Assembly (NCBI RefSeq): GCF_019112545.1
Contig: NW_025064887.1
Span: forward strand, 323,448 to 387,447
DNA length: 64,000 bases
Origin: Guyanagaster necrorhizus
Taxonomy: Eukaryota > Basidiomycota > Agaricomycetes > Agaricales > Physalacriaceae
Direction: 5' to 3'
Positions 1 through 12,211 of the stretch are shown in pieces (positions within the stretch are counted from its first letter, which is position 1; each line of letters opens with the position of its first letter). The translations under genes and the position numbers were made by a program. The notes beneath the pieces are model-generated. The model searched no databases and had not been told where the DNA came from. It saw only the letters and a list, made by a program, of their open reading frames with translations.

Positions 1-2115
1 TTCGGGATATCCTTGCCTTGCCAGCTATACCGGATTCAGTATAACGATAGTAGAAGGAGATGAGCGGACTCACCTCATCCAAGAACGCCGAAGTGAAGGC
101 CTGGATGCGGAACTTAAATGGTCGGAAATCAGGCGATTCATCTAACCGCTGCATTTTCTTCGCCATGAGAGTTTGATGGATTGCTTCACCTTTCGAATCA
201 GTAGCGTCGACTGAAAATAGCAGTCAATAGTGAACGAACCACACAAATTTCAAACAAACTTACGATTAGAGCATATCCTATTCAGGTATTCGAAGAAAAT
301 GCGGTCAACCTCGGAACGATACTCCTGAGGGACATCTGATGAAGTTGTGTGATCTGGCGATGTCTGCAAAGGAAAACTGTTTAGTTGTCAGAATTTGAAA
401 TCCGGAGAGAAGTGCCAACCAGATGATGATTATTACTCGGGGGAGATAATTCTTCACTGTCATCGTCATCACCATCTTCGTCTTCAGGTGCTTCATCATA
501 TTCCCGAGTATGGGACCCGTGAGAGCCACGTCTAGCGAAATGCGAAGTCGTCGGCAGAGAACTGTCATAGCTGTTGCCCGACCGTTTCAAAGGGGGCAAA
601 ACAGGAAAAGCATCCTGGACCGGAGCAGTAGGCCATGTATCACCACCGAAGTGCTTCGCATAATCAAAGGAAGGGAAGGGAGTACCGAACGCGCCGCCAA
701 TTGAGCCTGAGCGGGTCATCCGACCGACGGGAGCACTGGCACCGGGATACGGAGGTACCCTCGGAATGCCGGCATCACCCGCGGGTGTACCAAGGCCGCC
801 GATAGCACTCGCAGATAAAGAATGTGAGTGTCGTGTCGGCACGATACTTTCTGACCAGGATGTACGATGGGGAGGCAGGGACAGTTGGGTAGGGCTACCC
901 AAGAACAGATCCCCAGAACCGGTATACACATTGTAGTTTGGCGGTAAGGGCTGCGGTTTTCCAGCAGTGAACGTGAAGGGTGGGGATGCCGGCCGAGAAG
1001 GTGGGGGAGACTGGGGAAGGCTGTTGACATGGTAAGGAAGAGAAGCCGACGGCGTAGTAAACAAAGGAGTGTTGTCTTGAGGCTCGGCCTTGAGAGTCTT
1101 GACAGGCCGTTCCTCTTCCAGAGTGGAGGCACATCGTTTGCGCCGCTCCTCTGCACCAACCAATGATGGCAATAATGGCGAAGAAATTATTGGGAATGAA
1201 AGGACCGGATCGCCGCTAGACGGTAATGATGGTGGCGGAGAAAAGTAGTCGACCTTGGTTTCGTTGCCATACGGTGTTCCGACCTTCGAATCCGACAAAG
1301 AAACGTCAGTGAGGCTAGAGATCAAGTCTGACACGACCGAAAGCTTGTTTCGAAGGCCTTCGAGAAGTGTATGAGCGCGCTGGGGCTGCAGCATCCGGCA
1401 AGCTTGACCAGCCGTTTCTGCGTTCTGGGCGATTCTGCAAACGTTTGGATCAACTCATGATGACAAATCGAAAGAAGGGGAGAAAGACGCACTCTTGTAA
1501 CATAATACTTCCTGCAAGCAGTGAATTGCCATTCTTGTTCGCAGAAGGGAATAGATCGATGGGGGGTTGGTGAGTGGCTAAGTTCATCATGGCACTGGGA
1601 GCAAAGGAGCCAATGGTATTTGCACGACTTCGAGCCGGCGTCACTGGCTCAAGAGCAGACTGTAAAGAGGATGTAGGGGTGGCACTGAAGGCAGGAGCAG
1701 TGGTATGAATGCGGGGAGGTGTCCGGGTGAGAGTAGGAGGGGAAAGGGAAGGTGCATGAGCGGTAGCGGTGGCCGCTATAGGCATGTCGTTTTCAAAGTT
1801 GGAAGTAGGAACATAGAGCGAACATCCGGATGCAAAATCCGAAATGGTACTGGAAGTGGAATGAGTGACAGCTGAAGGGTCGATAGCATCCGGTTCCAAA
1901 TATGCAGGCGGAGGAAGATTGGGTTGATTTGTTGACACGTGCAGTGGGCCGTTGAGCTCCGCTTTATTGGGAAAGACTGCAGGAGAGTCTGGTATGAGGT
2001 GAGAAGAAGAGCTGTGCACGGCAGCAGGCAAGATAGTTCCGGATATGGCTGGCACGAACACAGGCGAACCATCGGACGAAGGCGGCAGCGATACTGTCGT
2101 GTCCATTGGGCTCAT
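1..2115 (-). CDS. Ser/Pro-rich protein of unknown function (partial, C-terminus beyond window)
   Basis: A minus-strand gene whose 3' part leaves the window at base 1. I do not recognise a named family. The first ATG of the reading frame is at 2115; the same frame opened further upstream starts only with GTG. Introns are readable at 1435-1492, 364-419 and 211-263, all GT..AG. The N-terminal third is very rich in Ser, Thr and Pro, and is followed by a short helical stretch (MLQEIAQNAETAGQ and on to HTLLEGLRNKLSVVSDL) that could form a coiled coil. Then comes a long disordered Ser/Pro segment with an acidic run (EDEDGDDDDSEE). The last readable part (QEYRSEVDRIFFEYLNRICS and MAKKMQRLDESPDFRPFKFR) is dense and looks like the folded, conserved portion. 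A nuclear or regulatory protein is a guess from composition only. Confidence 0.7.
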
Positions 2116-3273
2116 TGTAGAATTGGGAGCTGCGATGTACGGACCGAAACACCGACTGGGTATAGTGCAGGAAACCGGCGACACTGGTCGTTAATGGACG
2201 TGTAATGTGTAATGGAGACGTGTTGCAGACAGGATGTGGCTACTGGTCCAATGAAATTTCTTGTGGCTGCAAGGCCGTAAAAAGAGGGATCGATGTTGTT
2301 TCCCTGCCGTCGCAACTGCAACGAGCCCGTTGTAGAAATACAATAGTCAGAATATTGTCCAGCGCGAAACGACGTGGTAAGCAGTGCGTGAAGACGGGGT
2401 GAACAATGAGGAATGACTGCGCCAGCGGTTGCAGGCAGAGATAGCCCAGATTTAAAGGAAGAGAGGATGATGATGGTAGGAAAGCAAGTAGGCAAGGAGA
2501 GGCGACAGCGGCGTTACAGTGTGAAGGAAGCGTAAAGGAAGGAGAGAGATGAAGGTAAAATCCAAAAGGTCCGTTGCAAGCTGCCTTCGCAATTGGAAAG
2601 TGGCCATTGTCACGTGGTTCTGGCGGGGAGTGGATCGCTATTCCGAGTAAGTCGTCGGGCTCTTTCTCGCTCAATTGTTATTCATTCTTCCTGTATAGCA
2701 TTCTATCTCAATCACGCTCTTTAGAAGACAGGACATCATAGATCGAACCGAGCCTGCATGTACAGCATTTCGTCTCGATGTGATATCCGAAAACAGGCAG
2801 ATGTTATTGCATTTCTTTTGCCACGGTACTATGACTCTTCCGGAGACAGTCGCGGAGATAAAATGCTTTACATGTGCGCAGGGATCAGCGAAGAAACGAA
2901 CGCTTGAAATGAACCGGGTGTGAATTTCACCCATCCAATAGAATGCTTGATGCCAGGGACAGTAGCCAAACTCGGTGCCTTCGGGTTGCTCTTCTTGTAC
3001 ATACAAGTGGCTGACCCACAGGCGACTCTAATCAAAACGTTAGATCGGGACGGCAAAACAATCTGATCCTTCTTAACACAACATAACAAAGATATATACT
3101 TTACTTCGGAGTATCACAACGAGGCACAGTACGTCCTGAAGGGAACATACGCAACTTCAATCATATCGACTTCTCCTTGGGCTGCGTGATCTTGCCCGAT
3201 CGCGTCTGCGGTCACTACAGCGCAATGTAACGCACCGATCAGTAATGAAGGCTACGAGATTCAATTCCATCAC
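2116..3273. other. Intergenic, no gene recognised
   Basis: This stretch lies between the first two minus-strand genes. A 111-codon minus frame at 2671-3006 has no recognisable motif, no supporting splice pattern and no relative I know. The part next to 2115 is presumably the 5' leader and promoter of the Ser/Pro-rich gene. Confidence 0.5.
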
Positions 3274-4486
3274 TTACTCGTAGCGCGACGATGAGTGTCG
3301 GTCACTGTATCCACGATCCCTATCCCGGTCACGATACTCGTCGCCACCTCGAGAGGAACGATAATCTCCACCAGAGCGTCCAGACGCTGCACCAGATGGT
3401 CCGTTGGCGCCCGATGCAGGAGCTAACGATGGTGGCGCAGCTTTGCGTTTCTCTCGTTCTTCACGGAACTTGGCCAACATGTTCCGCAACTCATGGTAAC
3501 CTAAATGCATCTACACAAGGCACATAAACATTAAACTCTGCAAGATCCTGGGAAACACCTACTTTACCCCCAAAATGATCGGCAAGTCGACGATCGGAAT
3601 CAAGTACTGAAAGGTATGCGCCGCAGACATCACAAACTCGCAGCTTTTGGTGACCAGAAGCACCAGAGGTGTCTGTTAGTTGTTGTAACTCCCTCTAAAA
3701 CATCTTTCATTCAATCTGCATTCTGGGACGATCATCAGACTGCATACCTCTTTTTCGCCCTTTTCACTTTTCAGCGCTTCTATGGCCTGCATTTCGCGCA
3801 TGGATTCATCAACTTGACCTTGTTCACCTACCAGTGCATCATGTTAGGCTGCGGAATGCAGGTAACAGAGAAGGAAGTCTCACCAAGCGTCTCGATTTTC
3901 TCTGTCCCTCCTTGTATGGCCAGTTCGATTTCAGCAATTTCCTTCATCTGCGAGACACTACAACTCAGAAACGCCGAATGGACAGGGAATTTGATACCAT
4001 ACCAAATTCGTTGTCTTTGCATTCTCTTCCGGCGTCTTTTCCAACCTACGATGTGCAGCTCGAATTCTTCGGTCACATTCATCAACGAACGCAAATATGT
4101 TCGACTCGTACTCCATCTGGAACCTATTGAATATGGGGTCATTTGGATTGGCTTCTTTGGCCGCATTGTACTCGGTCTTGAGCCGCTCCGTGTGCGACTT
4201 GGGGCAGGCTCCCAAGTCCATTTTCTGGTTTTCCCTGTTACAAACAATGAAATCAGATGGTCCCATGATTTCAGACGCACAGTATTCGTGAAGAGTGCAT
4301 GCGGACATGTCCCGCAGAGAAAATTTCTGCAAACTTTATCATCCGACCAGACGAGATTGGCATTTGCGACACCCATGGCTTCTGGGCCCATCATTTGCTG
4401 TAACAGTGCTAAGCATATGCTCAGCTTTTTTCAAGCAGAATACGCACCTCCAAGAGCTTGCGCTGCATTTCAGCTAACCTGCCCAT
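3274..4486 (-). CDS. LUC7: LUC7-family U1 snRNP splicing factor
   Basis: Luc7 proteins sit in the U1 snRNP and help choose 5' splice sites in the nucleus. The model has six exons and gives about 295 residues, a normal length. The N-terminus reads MGRLAEMQRKLLEQMMGPEA, followed by the CCCH-type zinc finger (KVCRNFLCGTCPHALF, then MDLGACPKSH). Next come the diagnostic block MEYESNIFAFVDECDRRIRA and a charged helical segment. The second zinc finger is HQKLRVCDVCGAYLSVLDSD ending in ADHFGGKMHLGYHELR. The tail is an RS/RD/RG-like low-complexity region typical of splicing factors. The start was chosen because it joins cleanly, by an intron between residues 13 and 14, to the conserved GPEAMG block. 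The stop is TAA. Identification is secure; exact exon borders are inferred from GT..AG signals. Confidence 0.95.
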
Positions 4487-4699
4487 GTTGCTTCACGGTA
4501 AAAGCAATACAGTTGAGCCAACGAGATGAACGTCGAGAACAAGAGAGTTTATTGATCATTACCCTCAGAAGTAAACAAAGCCATTACATCACCTGCGATA
4601 TCACCATCACCAGATGGCGCTATACCGGGACCCACTCCGCTGACGACGATATCCTTCGAATACAAATTACCGAGAACAACAACCGTGGACGGCACGGTT

Positions 4700-5620
4700 G
4701 CCTATACTTACTCCAGAGATATTAATACGTTATAGGCGCAGTAGCCGATCCGACCGCCTTGTCGGCTTGTTGCGAACACATTTCATGAATAACGTTGCAA
4801 CTGTCGGAACCAAAGAGGCTCGAAGACACCATGTGTACTTGCGTGAATACGACTCGCGCGAGCGGCCCGCATGGTGGAGAAGAAGGTGCTACAATTTGGC
4901 ATTTTCAAGCGAGTCCGACAGTAACTTATCTCTAGACTCTGCATCGAATCCACGGTACACGGAGTTCTCGAGTAGCGGCCAAACTCTGTTTCTCAATTGG
5001 TGGTTCTCTATCCCGATGATCGTGTTGTTTATCGAATGGGCGTCCTTTTACTTACTCCGTGTGCATATCCGAATGTGCTGGCTCACGAATTACAATTCCC
5101 TATTGACGTTTTTTACGAATCTGGTCGGAAGTGCCCAGATATTGCGCGAGGCGTGTATCCGACACGTCATTGTATAGCGCTTGATAAAGACCTACACTTG
5201 GCCTGGAGGTATCAGAGACGTAGATCCAACAGCCGGAGATCTGTCAATGACTTAACGGGGGCGGCGTAAATATCTTTTCCAGATATTCGGCACAACGAAC
5301 GGGTCGCCATGAAACATGTATGAAGGCCACTTGACGAGGAACAGTCATTCGAAGATATTCCTGACTTACGATCTCCGGAGAACGTCAGCCACTTTGAACC
5401 GAATATTGCCTACGAAAGTTCCCCGTGGAGAATGAAGACTAGGATACGCTGCCAATCAATATTCTGTGGGAATAGAATGGAAATATACACATCGTGGACG
5501 CTGGATTTTCAACCAACTGATCGAAGCGATGTAATGCATGTTATCTGCGGCTATGAAGAGGCCTATGGATCTGATTCTGAACGGCCTAATCAATTTCAAC
5601 AAATACAGCATCGCATATGG
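4700..5620 (+). CDS. Uncertain plus-strand gene, unrecognised
   Basis: Several open frames look coding but do not form one clear model. A frame near 4991-5269 reads LVVLYPDDRVVYRMGVLLLT and continues to LAWRYQRRR. It could splice near 5211 (AG before GTATCAG) to an acceptor near 5282, and then to the frame at about 5375-5620 (NVSHFEPNIAYESSPWRMKT, later SDVMHVICGYEEAYGSDSER). Both parts lie in the same strand and frame class. I recognise no family, see no convincing start codon, and some of the required introns would be very short (about 38 nt). It may be a real lineage-specific gene or a decaying one. The coordinates are only the outer limits of the coding-like signal. Confidence 0.25.
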
Positions 5621-5657
5621 TAATGTCCGCTCTCAAGACGATACACAGAGTAAAGCC

Positions 5658-6928
5658 TCAGGCAATAGTGTATTTTCCGTAGTTCTTTTCCGGATCAAAT
5701 ACCTGAGAGAATTCAGTATGATGAATGACGGAGGAGAAATAAGATATGCACCTCCCACCGCGACGCAGGGAAGATGTGTTTGTTCCGCTGATAATAACTT
5801 CTCTCAACAACTTTCCCAGCATGAGATTCGTCCTTCTCCTTGGTGGCATCGGCCAGAAGGCGAACATCATCATGAATGTCGAAGTTAAACAGAGGTCCTG
5901 ACTTGCCCCGCGCCTTGTTAATGATGAAATCATAGAAGGTATAATGCTGCGGTCCTAATGCATGAGAACAAGAGCAGAAGGCAGAGATAACGCAAACCTG
6001 GGGTATTATAAGATCCTCCTGCGAGGAATGGTGAGGAAGCGCGGCGCCTTGGTAAGCTGAAGAGATACATACCTTGACATACATGAGGTTATCAACGCTA
6101 ACCCCACGCAGCTCGGAATGTTGAGAGCGACACTTCTCTAGGAAACTAGCGATATCGTCGCCTTTCTTACACTGAAAGAACCTTAATCAAATACGGTGAA
6201 GACAGGGGTTAGAGGGTAACCCACAATGACGCTCTTTCTGTGTCCGCTACCGTCCCAGTAAGAATACGTCACTTCAATATCCTCGTGCTTGATTTCTTCT
6301 TGTCGTCGAAGCCACTCTTGCCTTAAGCGCTCTCGCTCTCTTCTCTCAGCCTCTTCTCGTTCCCTATCAGGAAGGAATGAGGTGTCGACGTTGGGGTTTT
6401 TGCGGAACTTGCTGCGTTTAGCAGGTGGGACATCTTCACCGTTGCTATCCTTGTCCTTGGCGGCACCAGAGCTATCCACTACTGAATCGCCGTCCTCGTT
6501 TTCGTCGTCCATAGCAAAAGAGAGTGTAGCTTTGGAGACTTTCTTCCTTTTCTTCACCTTCTTTGTTTCCTCTCTAAACAGATTCTCCACAATCTATAAG
6601 CCATCTGGACTCGTTCCAAAGGGAAAGAAGGGTAAAGTGAACGAAAGACATACTTTAGTTCATTCGTTTTCGCTGCCTCTCTAGCCTTCGCTTCTTCTAA
6701 TTCTTTTCTTTTTTGCTGGAACTCCTCCAAATGAACAAGACCAACGGTATTATGCTTGAGAGTATCTTCCATGGAATCGTGCTGTCCAACGAAACGATTG
6801 GCAGAGGGGCGGGCCTTTTCGGTTTCGTTGATGAGGTTTTTCTTCTGTCGTTCGAAATCCTCACGCATTTGGTCTCGTTGCTTGACGAGAGCATCCTCGC
6901 GACGACCCTCTGCCTTGCTTGAGGCCAT
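5658..6928 (-). CDS. xap5: XAP5 / FAM50 family nuclear protein
   Basis: XAP5/FAM50 proteins are conserved nuclear proteins; the human member associates with the spliceosome. The start [20 protein letters not shown] is the family's usual N-terminus and lies after a good Kozak context. A long charged helical N-terminal half follows ([15 protein letters not shown], later [18 protein letters not shown]), then a Lys-rich nuclear signal (KKVKKRKK) and an acidic stretch. The conserved XAP5 domain begins with [15 protein letters not shown] and contains [50 protein letters not shown] and the terminal [14 protein letters not shown]. Four or more introns are spliced in this reading. The gene diverges from the mitochondrial ribosomal protein gene with only 112 bp between the start codons. 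Confidence 0.95.
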
Positions 6929-7040
6929 GATTCGTGTCGGTGGTCGTGGCTGACGATGAAGTTGGCGGCTATTGGCGGAGAGTGAAAATGCCGCCGTGTC
7001 CCGTGACCTTTCACGTCTTTCCTTACAGTCAGCCCGTGCG
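6929..7040. promoter_or_regulatory. Shared promoter region between xap5 and uS13m
   Basis: Only 112 bp separate the ATG of the minus-strand XAP5 gene from the ATG of the plus-strand uS13m gene. Both 5' leaders and promoters must lie here or within the first exons. No clear TATA box is visible, as is common for housekeeping pairs. Coordinated control is an inference from spacing. Confidence 0.6.
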
Positions 7041-7642
7041 ATGGTGCACATTTTGGGTATCAAGCTCAACGACGCCCATCGCGCCAGGGTACGTCCATTT
7101 ACTAACATATATTTGCCTTTTGATCTGTCTCTTTCCAGTTTGCCCTAACAAAAATCTATGGCGTCGGCCACGACATCGCTCATCGCCTCTGTGCGAGATT
7201 CCAAATCCATGACCAAATGAAAATTGGCGACCTTACACCCTTCCAAGTCACTTCTTTGGCATCGTTCTTATCGTCACCACATACTGCCCCTCCAGTGCCT
7301 CATTTCCCATTAGCCTCTCCTGGCTTTGTCCCTCCATCCACCTCGACACCTCTGCAAACGCTGCAGGCCGAGTTCAAGGCCAGGAGAGAGCAGCAGCCAG
7401 CTAAACAACGGTACTGGGCAGAGAGGTATGGAAAAGTGCGAGAGGAGCCCCGAGATCCGCTCAACAGCTTGAAGATCGAGTCAGAGCTGAGGAGGGAGAT
7501 CAGAGAAAACATCCAACATCACAGGATGATTGGTAGCTGGGTTGGAAAGAGACACGCAATGCGGCTGCCCGTTAGAGGCCAGAGGACCAAATCGAATGCG
7601 AAGAACGCGAAGAAACTTAACCATATTGGCCGTTATTCATAA
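7041..7642 (+). CDS. SWS2: Mitochondrial small-subunit ribosomal protein uS13m
   Basis: uS13 sits in the head of the small ribosomal subunit and contacts tRNA and the large subunit. The product reads MVHILGIKLNDAHRARFALT, KIYGVGHDIAHRLCARFQIH and, near the end, IGSWVGKRHAMRLPVRGQRT followed by NAKNAKK. This is the bacterial-type S13 signature. One intron follows codon 16 (GTACGT..CCAG). An insertion of about 60 residues, rich in Pro and charged residues, separates the helix-two-turns-helix part from the second half; such expansions are usual in fungal mitochondrial S13. A classical cleavable presequence is not obvious, so import may use internal signals. Total length is about 180 residues. 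Confidence 0.93.
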
Positions 7643-7719
7643 AAATATTCTCTTGCATTCATTATATAACTAGTGCCCAAAGCTTAAAATACTATATAGT
7701 ACAACGGAAGGTAAATCAC

Positions 7720-8502
7720 CTAATCATCGCCAACGGGAACCTCTTCTTCTAAATATTTTATTAGCTTCACCCGAATCTCTGTTGTCTCGTCACCCCGTAG
7801 TATGTCAGATATAAATTCGGCCTGTACTTGCATCTGCACCTACAAGTGTATTGTCCAGCAAAGACAGCACAGAACGGATATCAGGCACTCACCATTTCTA
7901 ACGCTCCTCGAATAACCCCACACAGCACATTGCTGAACCAGAGACCTCCCTCGAGGACTTGTTCTGGGAGCTCAACGAACTCCGCCAGAGGGTTCTCGTC
8001 GAGAGCTAATGTGAAATACGATCCCGGTACTGAGCCCACGCTATTCGGACGCCCCGGCGACAATGGAGGGGCAGCAGTGCCATGTGTGACGGATGGTGAA
8101 ATGTTGAGGAACGACTTGAAGCCGACCTAATAGCAGGAGAAGAGAAGGGATCAGCGACGGCCATCACAACGCACAGCCAACACACCTTTGCAACGACCTC
8201 TCCGACCTCTCGAAAGTCTGAGCATCGGCCCAGACTACTCTTCGCCAGGAAATCTTCTATCAACCGCGTACCAATGTTGTACCCCATCTTCTCCAGCTGC
8301 TTGTTCACCTCGCCGTAGTCTTCATAGTCTTGTATCAGCTGCACGACCAGTGCACCGTATGTTAACGCGAAAAGCTCTGCATTCTGAGGTAATGAGTATA
8401 ATGGAAGTATCACGAACATAAATCTTCATTTACCACTTTTTCTGAACGGCCTTTCCACAAATCCTCCCCGATCCCCTTATACTGTTTGCTCGTTGTGGCC
8501 AT
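7720..8502 (-). CDS. BET3: TRAPP complex core subunit BET3 (TRAPPC3)
   Basis: BET3 is a core subunit of the TRAPP complexes, which act as the exchange factor for Ypt1/Rab1 and tether vesicles at the Golgi. The product starts [19 protein letters not shown] and continues [40 protein letters not shown] and [20 protein letters not shown]. This includes the conserved Cys region where BET3 proteins carry a palmitate-occupied tunnel. The C-terminal half has [20 protein letters not shown] (an insertion), [35 protein letters not shown] and the end [11 protein letters not shown]. At least three introns are used. It converges with uS13m, the two stop codons being 77 bp apart. Length, about 200 residues, is slightly above the yeast norm because of the Ser/Gly/Pro loop. 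Confidence 0.95.
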
Positions 8503-10987
8503 AGATGGATATGTCACGTGTGTCACATCGCGTCGCATATCGGCACACCCGGACCGACGTTGCACTGTGTGAACCAAAAAACCAAACGTTGAACCTGCCC
8601 TGAACCATTAACATCGTCGGACAAGCCTTGGTAGCATTTGGGATCTTTGTTTACGCGTCCGTGCATCTTATCGCCCTACTTGGCTGTTTGTTTTATACAG
8701 CCTTACCATGCGGTACGCTTCTTCGGTAACTTACCTGTTTGAAGGTTTCGGACTCTTGACATCTCTACCAGTGAGGATCGAATCATTTCATGGTGACAGT
8801 TAGAATGTACTCTGTAAAAATCCCGGTGCCTCCCTGGCCCGGTCTCTTAATGAATAACACTTTGAGATCACGACGCTCTCCGATAGGTGAATGTCTCGCT
8901 TTAACTTTCAACCAAGAACCGGATTCCCTTCAATTTGATGGAAGGCCACTCACAGCACTTTTTTGCATATGAATCTAGCGCTTGACTTGTCCCACGTTCA
9001 ATTCGTCCAACGGCCAACTCAGCCGCGGAAATTTCCACACATGATTCTGTGACCGTTTGTTTTCAATATTTTTAGGATCCGTTTCCAATGTCCCAGCTGT
9101 GATCATTGCTGTATAATTGGCCAATAACCTCATCGCTCTGTTCTCAGGCAATGTTACAAAACCAGAATATCGTCTTTTCACCCTTTCACCAAACAATCAT
9201 CAGTGACCGATTTGCCGAGTTGGACTCGACATAGGCAAAGTTCACCAATCTCGTCATACCGCCACAGATTATTCATATGCATGTCCTTTAGCACAATTGT
9301 ATTATATCCACGTTGCTTACGCCGCTGGGAACCCCGCAGCATCAAACTAGCGACGAAGATTTCCTGCTGGTGGACGATGAGCACACTCTGACGCCTCCTC
9401 ACAATAATCATTTGGACAAATTTGTGCAGCAATTAAAACAACTGAAGACAAGATGACACGGTGCTTTTCAGGAAGCTCGACAATCCGATTCCGGATCCTG
9501 GATGGGACTCAGAATGTAAGTACGGCATGAAGAGTATCGGCCCGGGTTCCTAGCTCTCTACTATCTGCGTATGTGAGGTCATCCACCACTTCTGAGTTTG
9601 ATGAGAAGGATTGGACCCGCGCAAGCACTCCGAGTCGGCCTTATTCCATCTACACAACATTTCTTCCGCATGAAAATAGCCCAGGGCTATCACCGATTAT
9701 GGTAATTACTCCTGGAGATTCCTATCATACGTATGATGTTCAGAAGGCGATTATTATGCAGTCGGCTGTTGTAGATGTCGAGATTGGTCACAGGAAAACA
9801 TACAGACTACCTTCCGTGAACGATTTTTTTTGTCAAACCTCGTGAGGAATAGGTATATCAGGCGATTTTTCCCAAACGTCGGTTCGGAAAACAGGACCAA
9901 CATCTGGTTGAAAGCCGGCAGTGTGACGTATTGGTCTAGAGAGAAACCTTTAGCGGAAGACGCGCAAATAATCTTCTTTGAAGGCATTGAGTGTTTGGAT
10001 ATTCGGGATTGGCTATCGATATGAATATTGCTTGAACCTTAGTTGGCATATTCTGCACACCCGGTGGGTCGGACAGAATCAAGCATAAAAAGAGACACTC
10101 TGGGGCCTCATGTCGCTTTGGATGTCGTATAATTAAATCGCCAATAGTGGGTCGCAAAATAACAGTCAGAAGACGAGAAACATCGCATGATAGCACCAAA
10201 CTAGTGCCTCGGAGAACAATGAGCTGGCCGGTTTTGAGAATGACCATTTGACATACGTCGTTAAGTAAAAACAGCGGAAGGGAATTCAATCCCTCCGTTG
10301 GGACGATAACATCATGGTCGGCAGGAAAATAAGGTGAATTTTGACCTTGATAGACATCCATGGACCTTTCTTGACCGGCATTTCCCGCAAGTATGCTTAC
10401 CTTGTCATTGGGGTCAATCAAGCTCGTGGTGGAGCTGGGAGTTCTAGCGTAAGTTTGACAGTAGGCGCTGTGCTTGACTCCATATGATCACAACCGTTTC
10501 CGCAGCCCTAGGAAACCTTGACAAAGCAGAGTTTCCCCGTTCCAGAATGCCTCTGCTTATGGGGCAATATTGTCCGAGCAAAGAAGTAAGCAGGAATCAC
10601 AGAGGTTACACGCAAGCTATAGACAGGATATGAGGAATTCCTGTGTGGCTAAAAATCGGAAAAAAAAAAATTTAAACGCCGAGCCTCGTGGAGAATTTAC
10701 GGGTTCACTGTAAAGATGACAGGGCAAGGTCAAGACACAAGATTCTAGGCTAAAAACGCGCAAGGGGCTATTGAATATAGCAAGTTGAAGAGCTGGAGCA
10801 ACAGAGAACAAACCCCCCTGACCAAAATCGGTAAGCTCGCCGCCTCTACACCAGATTCCTCGGAAGTAAAGCAAGACATACAGTTCCAGACTGTATTCAA
10901 TCAGGTGTAGCAAGCGGACCATCGGACCGTAGACCCGCATGAAATTTCCAAACCTCCCACGGTTTGGCCCTCGTTTTTTCCATCGTC
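8503..10987. other. Gene-poor 2.5 kb stretch with scattered coding-like traces
   Basis: No complete gene could be built here. Short plus-strand readings around 9350-9460 (SDEDFLLVDDEHTLTPPHNN) and 9573-9845, and a 161-codon minus frame at 9936-10421, have coding-like composition but no family I recognise. They also have no consistent start, splice and stop. An A-run lies near 10660-10670. The best description is decayed genes or fast-evolving orphan genes between BET3 and BUD23. Confidence 0.4.
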
Positions 10988-12087
10988 ATGTCGCGGCCAG
11001 AACTACAAGCCCCGCCAGAAATTGTAAGGTGCTTTCTCTATTCCGTGGAACGAGTTTGATAATTTGCAGTACTATGGCGACGTGGAAGCAAAAAAGTACA
11101 CAAAAAAGTGCGTATATGAGCCATTCACCGTGTCACGACAATGACCTCGACCACTCAGTACACGGAATCAGCAGATCCAGGCTGACATGACATATCGAGC
11201 GCTGGAACTACTGAATCTACTGCCCGACGAGCCGGCCATGTTGCTGGATATCGGATGTGGATCCGGGCTGTCTGGTGAGATTCTTGACGAAGAAGGATAT
11301 ATATGGACAGGTGTCGATATCGCTCCCAGTATGCTTGGTACGTCGCTTGCGCATGATACATCAATTTATACTAAATGCATGGTCAAGAGGTCGCACTTGA
11401 ACGGGAAGTTGAAGGTGACCTCTTTTTGCAGGACATTGGTCAGGGCTTTGGATTCCGACCAGGGAGCTTTGACGGCGCTATCAGGTTACTAACAGCAGTA
11501 TCATTCAAATTTATTCTTAGATATACTTTTTCAGTGTCTCTGTCTTGCAATGGTTATTAAACGCAGAAACATCCCATCCGACATCCTCCCCACCCCATCG
11601 TCTCAATAGGTTCTTCACCACACTCCATTCAGCTCTGCGGAATCCTTCACGCGCGGTGTTTCAATTTTACCCTTCCTCTGATGACCAAATTCAACTCATC
11701 TCGTCAATAGCCCAAAAGGCTGGATTTGGTGGTGGTATAGTTGTAGACTACCCAAACTCAAAGAAAGCCAAAAAAGTCTTTTTATGTCTGTTCGTCGGTG
11801 GAGGTGGGGCGCAGCAGGTACCGCAAGGACTCGATGGTGAGGTAGAGGAAGATGGCAAAGCACGGTTTGAACGGCGAAGGGAGCGAGAACGGACGAGGTC
11901 GAACAGTGGAAAGAGAAAACCCATCAAGGGCAGGGATTGGATATTGAAAAAGAAGGAGGTAGGTTTGCGTGTCATTCAGGTGTTTAATTTCTAATGCCCT
12001 TCATTTTAGCTATATCGAAAACGGGGCAAAGAAAGCGTTCCTCGCGACTCGAAGTTTACAGGCCGCAAACGGAAGCCTGTATTCTGA
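10988..12087 (+). CDS. BUD23: 18S rRNA (guanine-N7) methyltransferase BUD23
   Basis: Bud23 methylates one guanine (G1575 in yeast) of 18S rRNA and is needed for export and maturation of the small subunit; its partner is Trm112. The product begins MSRPELQAPPEIYYGDVEAK and goes on QQIQADMTYRALELLNLLPD. The SAM-binding motif I is LLDIGCGSGLSGEILDEEGY, motif II is WTGVDIAPSML, and motif IV is in GQGFGFRPGSFDGAISVSVL followed by QWLLNAE. The C-terminal part has VVDYPNSKKAKKVFLCLFVG, a Lys/Arg-rich segment (KRKPIKGRDWILKKKE) and the end KFTGRKRKPVF, all normal for Bud23. Five or six introns are spliced. The two tyrosines after the first intron support the choice of start. Length is about 280 residues. 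Confidence 0.95.
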
Positions 12088-12211
12088 CATTCATATCCTT
12101 TTGCATTGGGTGTATACGTACTTAGCCATGGCTGATAGCTTTCTTGCATCTTTATTATGGTTGTGAATTATAAGATATATACTTTTGAGTAGGGTATTGC
12201 CATTTCCAGAC

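Noticed and set aside
2671..3006. 111-codon minus frame between the first gene and LUC7
   Set aside because: No family, no splice partners and no convincing promoter; it may be chance.
3616..4725. 369-codon plus-strand open frame
   Set aside because: It lies antisense to LUC7, whose protein is conserved along the whole segment. The plus frame has no recognisable motif and is a shadow.
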